Positions 60,077 through 64,000 of a DNA stretch of 64,000 nt are shown one piece after another. The stretch is from Chloroflexi bacterium 44-23 (GTDB lineage Bacteria > Chloroflexota > Anaerolineae > Anaerolineales > Anaerolineaceae), in NCBI GenBank assembly GCA_001899005.1, contig MKUW01000028.1:276022-340021 (forward strand), read 5' to 3'. The notes under the pieces are model-generated. The model searched no databases and had not been told where the DNA came from. It saw only the letters and a program-made list of their open reading frames with translations. A program made the position numbers and the translations under genes. How positions within the stretch are numbered: the first letter of the stretch is position 1; every line of letters begins with the position of its first letter.

Positions 60077-60652
60077 TTAAAACAACCTGGTCAGAAAAAA
60101 TAATAGAGTGATTACAAGTGTCAGTGCCACCGCTGAAATTACAGTAATTTTCTGGAAGCGTTTTTTCATTTTCATTTTATGAACACCGATGGCATCGGAA
60201 ATGATTTCCTCAATCGCAAAATCGGTTAAATTCATTGTATCGGTCAAAGATTGTCGGATCACTTCTGCGGAGTTGCCCAGTTCCACCAGTGTACGTGCTT
60301 TCTTGACCGCATCTGCCCGGAGAGGATTGGCCCGCGATGGGGCTGGTTTTGCCTCCAAAGCCGAGTTTTGAGAAGCTGTTTCAATTTTTTTATTTTCTAT
60401 CACACTGGATAATTGGTTTCTGGTTACCCAGCGACGCCTTAGCTCATTCTCCAGATTGAGAGGCGTGTCGACAAAGAACAAATGCTGCCCATTCTCTTCA
60501 ATTTCGAAACTGACCCCACAATATTGGCAGCGCATTTGATCCGGAGCTGAATCGAAACGCATAATCTGCATACTGGCGTGTTGACAAACAGGGCAACGCG
60601 CGCGTTTGCCCCACTCGTCAGGGAAGTGTTTTAATGAAGTAAAAGCTGACAT
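60077..60652 (-). CDS. Zinc-ribbon protein with C-terminal membrane anchor, unknown
   Basis: This 191-residue protein starts with a zinc ribbon (CPVCQHA...CQYCGVSFE). A linker and a helical middle part follow (about 90-150, RTLVELGNSAEVIRQSLTD), and a single C-terminal membrane helix (about 168-188) ends it. It faces the cytoplasm and is anchored by the tail. The ATG at 60652 is chosen; an upstream ATG at 60688 lacks support. No family recognised. Confidence 0.7.
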   Translation of the reverse strand: MSAFTSLKHFPDEWGKRARCPVCQHASMQIMRFDSAPDQMRCQYCGVSFEIEENGQHLFFVDTPLNLENELRRRWVTRNQLSSVIENKKIETASQNSALEAKPAPSRANPLRADAVKKARTLVELGNSAEVIRQSLTDTMNLTDFAIEEIISDAIGVHKMKMKKRFQKITVISAVALTLVITLLFFLTRLF

Positions 60653-60785
60653 AAATTTGATACGTTTTATGCGGGATAGAATATACAACCTAATTATAGA
60701 GGTTATAAAGTTTCACTAATGTTTATAGACTGTTACGGATCTGTTACAAAAAATAAACAAAATCATAAAATAAATAACAGGCTGT

Positions 60786-61631
60786 TCAGCCTGCCATATA
60801 AGCAATTGAAATGGTGCCAGGCCCGACATGAGCACCGATAACCGGACTGACAAAAGAAAGAATATTCTCAACAGGATGGATTTGCTTTTCCAATTCAGCC
60901 TGCAATTCAACAGCAGCATCATGGTCAAGTGCATGGAAAACTGAAACCCGCACAGGTTCGCGACCTGCAATTCCTTTTTCGACCAGCGCAATCATTCTTC
61001 GAATGGCCTTTTTCTTTGACCTGACACTCTCGACCAGCTCAATTTTTCCATCTCGAATCTCTAGCAAAGGCTTGATATCCAGGGCAGTCCCTAAAATGCG
61101 CCGAGCGCTATTAATTCGACCACCGGCAGCCAGATACTTTAATGTTTCAACAGTAAAATATACGCCTATCTTGTCATAAACATCCAAAGCTACAGCTTTA
61201 CAATCAGCCAGATTGGCACCTTCTTTGGCAGCCCGTGCTGCGGCTAAAACTTGAAAACCAAGTGCCATGGCAACAAGTTTTGTATCAAAAATCTCAATCG
61301 GAGCGCCAGGGTATTTTTTTTGAGCCTGTAAAGCAGATTGATAGGAACTGGAAATCCCATTTGAAATTCCCAGGTTTAAGATTTGGTAACCTTCTTCCAA
61401 CAATATACCAAACATATGTTCATACTCGCTGACACTGACCTGGCTGGTCTGAGGCATACTGGTACTGGTTAATAATCGCTTGTAAAAATCATCCGGCATG
61501 ATATCGACACCATCAAAGTATGTCTGCCCTTCCAAAATGAGTGTCAGTGGGATCACCCTTATTGGCAACTGTGCGCTGATTTCCGTGGGAATATAGGCCG
61601 TACTATCTGTTAAGACGATAACATTTGACAT
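60786..61631 (-). CDS. DegV-family fatty-acid-binding protein
   Basis: This 281-residue protein begins VIVLTDSTAYIP, the DegV signature, and has LTSTSMPQTSQVS and the C-terminal VIGAHVGPGTISIAYM. DegV/FakB proteins bind a fatty acid and present it to FakA kinase. No fakA gene is nearby. GGAGATTGGTC before the ATG at 61631 supports the start over a TTG two codons earlier. Confidence 0.94.
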   Translation of the reverse strand: MSNVIVLTDSTAYIPTEISAQLPIRVIPLTLILEGQTYFDGVDIMPDDFYKRLLTSTSMPQTSQVSVSEYEHMFGILLEEGYQILNLGISNGISSSYQSALQAQKKYPGAPIEIFDTKLVAMALGFQVLAAARAAKEGANLADCKAVALDVYDKIGVYFTVETLKYLAAGGRINSARRILGTALDIKPLLEIRDGKIELVESVRSKKKAIRRMIALVEKGIAGREPVRVSVFHALDHDAAVELQAELEKQIHPVENILSFVSPVIGAHVGPGTISIAYMAG

Positions 61632-61687
61632 GACCAATCTCCTCTCCTATTTAATTCAAGTATACCCGAGAAAGCGCTGATTAGCCT

Positions 61688-62227
61688 TTAGCTGCCATAC
61701 AAGCCATGATTCTTAAATGGAATCAGAGCCATGATAACCGCTTCCTGATAAAGGGAAGTGCGCGTAATTAAATCACCTGTTAATAAACCGATTGCCCCAT
61801 TTTTTTGTTTTGAATTGGCTTGCTCGAAAACCAAATCATCTGCTTCCCCTAATTCCAGACCGGATCTCACCAGTTTAGCCACTTGTGGAGGCAAAAGGAA
61901 GGCACCCGAGCGTGCCATTCCACAGAGACTCTTTTCCTGAATGACCACCCAGGCAAAGGCGAACATGCGTCCATCCTGGTCAAATTCAATACCGCCTTCA
62001 ATACCGCACCAAAATTGAGCCCCAGGATCCATTCTGCGAATGAATTCAACGCGATTGAATGCCCCTTGACGGGTCTCCGCATCCGAAGATGGCTGCGCAT
62101 TGACACCGGATGGAGCTTTTACTGTTTTCCAGGCATAACGGCTTTGAGGAAAAGTCTTTTGAAAACCATTTTGTAACGCGGCCAATTTAACCGGATTGCC
62201 GGATGCAACCACAATTTTTTCTTGCAT
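61688..62227 (-). CDS. yjjX: Inosine/xanthosine triphosphatase (YjjX/DUF84 family)
   Basis: This 179-residue protein has VVASGNPVKLAALQNGF at the N terminus and SGVNAQPSSDAETRQGAFNR followed by GIEGGI, the YjjX family pattern. It hydrolyses ITP and XTP to keep them out of nucleic acids. It lies 57 bp upstream of the degV gene on the same strand and is divergent from the CarH-like gene. Confidence 0.93.
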   Translation of the reverse strand: MQEKIVVASGNPVKLAALQNGFQKTFPQSRYAWKTVKAPSGVNAQPSSDAETRQGAFNRVEFIRRMDPGAQFWCGIEGGIEFDQDGRMFAFAWVVIQEKSLCGMARSGAFLLPPQVAKLVRSGLELGEADDLVFEQANSKQKNGAIGLLTGDLITRTSLYQEAVIMALIPFKNHGLYGS

Positions 62228-62660
62228 GTCTTAGCCCTTGTTCAATCTTGAATCAATCAAATCTTGACACCGTTTGAATTTTATTCGTCTAAGTGTTTAA
62301 ATGTGAATGGGGAAATTGTGTTTTTTTCAATTTCATTCTCCATTTACCTGATAACCCATGAATAAAAATCTTAACAGTTCTCACCACAAAACAAAGTGTA
62401 TCTTAAGCGGCTGAGGTAACAATCATATCAAAATTTCAGAATATCTGTATGTTTTTATCATCTAATTCTCATTTTATTTTAATATTAGAGAATTAAGATA
62501 AAATTTGTCTTATTTATGATATGATATTTAAGGACGTTAAAAACTCATGAAAAAACTGTAAAGAATTTTTAATATATTTCTTACAAAAATCTTGTACCAT
62601 AGACTTGTACACCAAGTGACAATCGAACAGCAAGATCGTTTGAAGAAGGAGTAAATAAAA
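62228..62660. promoter_or_regulatory. 433-bp divergent region with direct repeats before the CarH-like gene
   Basis: AT-rich. CTTGTAC occurs at 62591-62597 and again at 62604-62610, and a weaker CTTACAA precedes at 62580-62586. The three half-sites run in the same direction 11 and 13 bp apart, a spacing like the direct repeats bound by CarH-type MerR regulators. They lie about 60 bp before the CarH-like ATG, suggesting autoregulation. The ribosome site is AAGGAG. No other gene is seen. Confidence 0.5.
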
Positions 62661-63620
62661 ATGACATCCATTATCGATTTTTCTGATGAGCCTCTTTATA
62701 CAATCAAAGCCGTCAGTGTCCAAACTGGAATACGCCCTGTAACATTACGCGCCTGGGAACGCCGTCATGATTTACTAAGCCCACATCGTTCAGAAAACCG
62801 TTATCGTCTCTATTCCGAAAGAGACGTAGCTATTTTACGCTGGATTAAGTTACGCGTAGATGGCGGTATCTCGATCAGCAACGCAGTCTCTGAATTAAGA
62901 CAAATGACCCGCAGCGGTATCTGGCCGGATGCAGTCCCGACAGCCCCTTCACGCACTCTCACCCAACCGAAGGCAACTCCGGAAACATACACTCATTGGT
63001 TGTATAGTGCGCTCATCAATCATGATGAAGAACGTGCCTCCAATATCATGCGTGAATTACATGCCAGCTTTGATTTGATGACAATTTTCGTACGCATTCT
63101 CTCGCCAACATTAATTGCAATCGGTGAGGCCTGGTTCCGCGGTGAAATCCGCATCACCACTGAACATTACGCTTCCAACTTCTTACGTGCCAAACTCATG
63201 TCACTTCTGCAAGCCTATCCAACCCGCCGTAATTCTCCCTATATCCAACTGGGATGCGCTCCCACTGAGCAGCACGAGATCGGTAGCTTGATGATGGCTG
63301 TCCTTCTGCGCAGCGAAGGCTATCGCGTTGAGTACCTGGGGCCAGATTTGCCGATTGAAGACCTGGTGGATTACGCCTCATATGAATTCCCTGACCTGAT
63401 TGTTATGACCGCCTCCACAGCATTATCCGCTTTCGAAATGCGACGTTTGAAAGAAAAATTGGACCAGATTAAGCCTGCCCCGCTGCTAGCCTACGCCGGC
63501 GGAGCCTTTGACAGCGATCCGAAAATTCGTGAAATTGTACCCGGCATCTACCTGGGTGATAATTTTGACAGCGGCCTGGCTGCCATCCGCGATCTGATGA
63601 AATTCAAAGAACCAGCCTGA
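62661..63620 (+). CDS. CarH/LitR-like B12-dependent photoreceptor regulator
   Basis: This 319-residue protein has a MerR-type HTH (about 12-85, YTIKAVSVQTGIRPVTLRAWERRH), a helical cap with the photoreceptor motif Wx9EH (Trp158, Glu168-His169) and a cobalamin-binding domain with EQHEIG (ExHxxG, His205 as lower ligand). CarH keeps adenosylcobalamin in the dark, binds DNA as a tetramer and leaves it when light breaks the Co-C bond. The cap histidine His169 is kept, so this is predicted to be light-sensing rather than a B12-independent paralogue. Carotenoid genes, the usual targets, are not in the window. Confidence 0.92.
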   Translation: MTSIIDFSDEPLYTIKAVSVQTGIRPVTLRAWERRHDLLSPHRSENRYRLYSERDVAILRWIKLRVDGGISISNAVSELRQMTRSGIWPDAVPTAPSRTLTQPKATPETYTHWLYSALINHDEERASNIMRELHASFDLMTIFVRILSPTLIAIGEAWFRGEIRITTEHYASNFLRAKLMSLLQAYPTRRNSPYIQLGCAPTEQHEIGSLMMAVLLRSEGYRVEYLGPDLPIEDLVDYASYEFPDLIVMTASTALSAFEMRRLKEKLDQIKPAPLLAYAGGAFDSDPKIREIVPGIYLGDNFDSGLAAIRDLMKFKEPA

Positions 63621-63639
63621 TCCACGAGTAAATTTATAT

Positions 63640-63677
63640 TATAGGGTTTGTCTATACTTTTTCAGACAAACCCTATA
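63640..63677. repeat. Perfect 14-bp hairpin downstream of the CarH-like gene
   Basis: TATAGGGTTTGTCT (63640-63653) pairs exactly with AGACAAACCCTATA (63664-63677) around ATACTTTTTC. There is no T run after the stem. It probably ends or stabilises the CarH-like transcript, possibly in both directions. Confidence 0.75.
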
Positions 63678-63926
63678 CATTTAATCAGTAATCGCTATAC
63701 ATCCAGGCAAGATTGAGACACAAAACCTGAATGGAGTATGTACCGCTGGCAGCATGCATACCCGGCGAGAATCACTCAATTGGGCTTTCCGGCCTGAAGC
63801 GCAGCCAAGAGATTCCACCGGAAACCAAACCTGCTAACCAATACGAATCTCTAAACCAAAAAAGCTTTTCTTAGCGGTCTTCGCGCCTTCGCGGTTTAAG
63901 AAATAATCCCGCACCGCAAAAATACT
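63678..63926. other. Intergenic sequence, no gene seen
   Basis: About 250 bp with no supported gene. It includes GGTCTTCGCGCCTTCGCGG around 63876, a sequence type common in dispersed intergenic repeats. A short frame reading MHTRRESLNWAFRPEAQ has no start context. Confidence 0.4.
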
Positions 63927-64000
63927 ATGGCCCAAGGAGGATATCACCTTGTAAAGGCACATGTCTCCGATCCACACGCTAACTGGCACGAACCTCTAAA
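63927..64000 (+). CDS. Possible gene start running off the right edge
   Basis: An ATG opens MAQGGYHLVKAHVSDPHANW and continues to the end of the window without a stop. There is no clear ribosome site upstream, although AAGGAGG lies just inside the frame. It is 24 codons only; a real gene is possible but not shown. Confidence 0.25.
   Translation, partial: MAQGGYHLVKAHVSDPHANWHEPL

Overview
The window reads as a chromosomal segment of a Chloroflexota bacterium, most likely class Anaerolineae. This is inferred from protein content: a single-membrane-type envelope set (sortase, LytR-CpsA-Psr protein, lipoprotein-anchored ABC transporter, zinc-ribbon membrane proteins), DUF2089/SHOCT-like regulators and a CarH-like B12 photoreceptor. 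No rRNA or tRNA gene was seen, so the assignment rests on gene families only. Coding density is high, genes lie on both strands in short operons, and no transposase, phage or CRISPR locus was found.

Layout. 1-9 kb: truncated CsoR-type metal regulator, a tandem hairpin-bearing repeat, then LytR-CpsA-Psr, PIG-L deacetylase, diguanylate cyclase, signal peptidase I and sortase (envelope biogenesis and c-di-GMP). 9-13 kb: an IclR-type regulator fused to a flavin-type split-barrel domain, coupled to a complete NMT1/THI5-type ABC importer, followed by an octamer satellite and the decayed 3' end of a ribokinase gene. 13-20 kb: cation diffusion facilitator, an AlaX editing protein next to prolyl-tRNA synthetase, an S9 peptidase, thioredoxin, GNAT and LysE. 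20.8-27.5 kb: a cluster for modifying the decoding apparatus (below). 28-34 kb: a GGDEF protein beside an HD-GYP protein, and SixA. 35-42 kb: DUF2089 and SHOCT-like genes, fatty acid desaturase, AspT/YidE-type transporter, rhomboid protease, guanylate kinase, FmdB and an unknown HExxH membrane protein. 42.4-47.4 kb: a six-gene overlapping operon of ECF sigma factor, two membrane proteins and a MacAB-type efflux system. 47.4-64 kb: tandem 113-bp repeats, photolyase, Rieske oxygenase, FKBP, a giant TPR protein, hydrolase, peptidase T, class V aminotransferase, a TetR/amylase pair with twin operators, DegV, YjjX and a CarH-like regulator.

The most striking region is 20.87-27.51 kb. Four genes overlapping by 4 bp each encode a tRNA-guanine transglycosylase-family enzyme, two different Arm/Rmt (FmrO)-family 16S rRNA G1405 methyltransferase homologues, and an RsmF-type m5C methyltransferase. 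They abut RsmE on the other strand and are followed by a YhhQ-type queuosine-precursor transporter and RsmI. By family knowledge the predicted targets (C1402, G1405, C1407 and U1498 of 16S rRNA, plus tRNA wobble base 34) all lie in or at the ribosomal decoding centre. The Arm/Rmt family is best known from aminoglycoside resistance. Here it sits in a housekeeping-looking operon as a diverged tandem pair.

A second theme is leaderless expression: five genes have a good -10 box ending 6-8 nt before the start codon and no Shine-Dalgarno sequence, while others have strong AGGAGG-like sites. All functions are assigned from sequence reading and family knowledge only; nothing was searched or computed.
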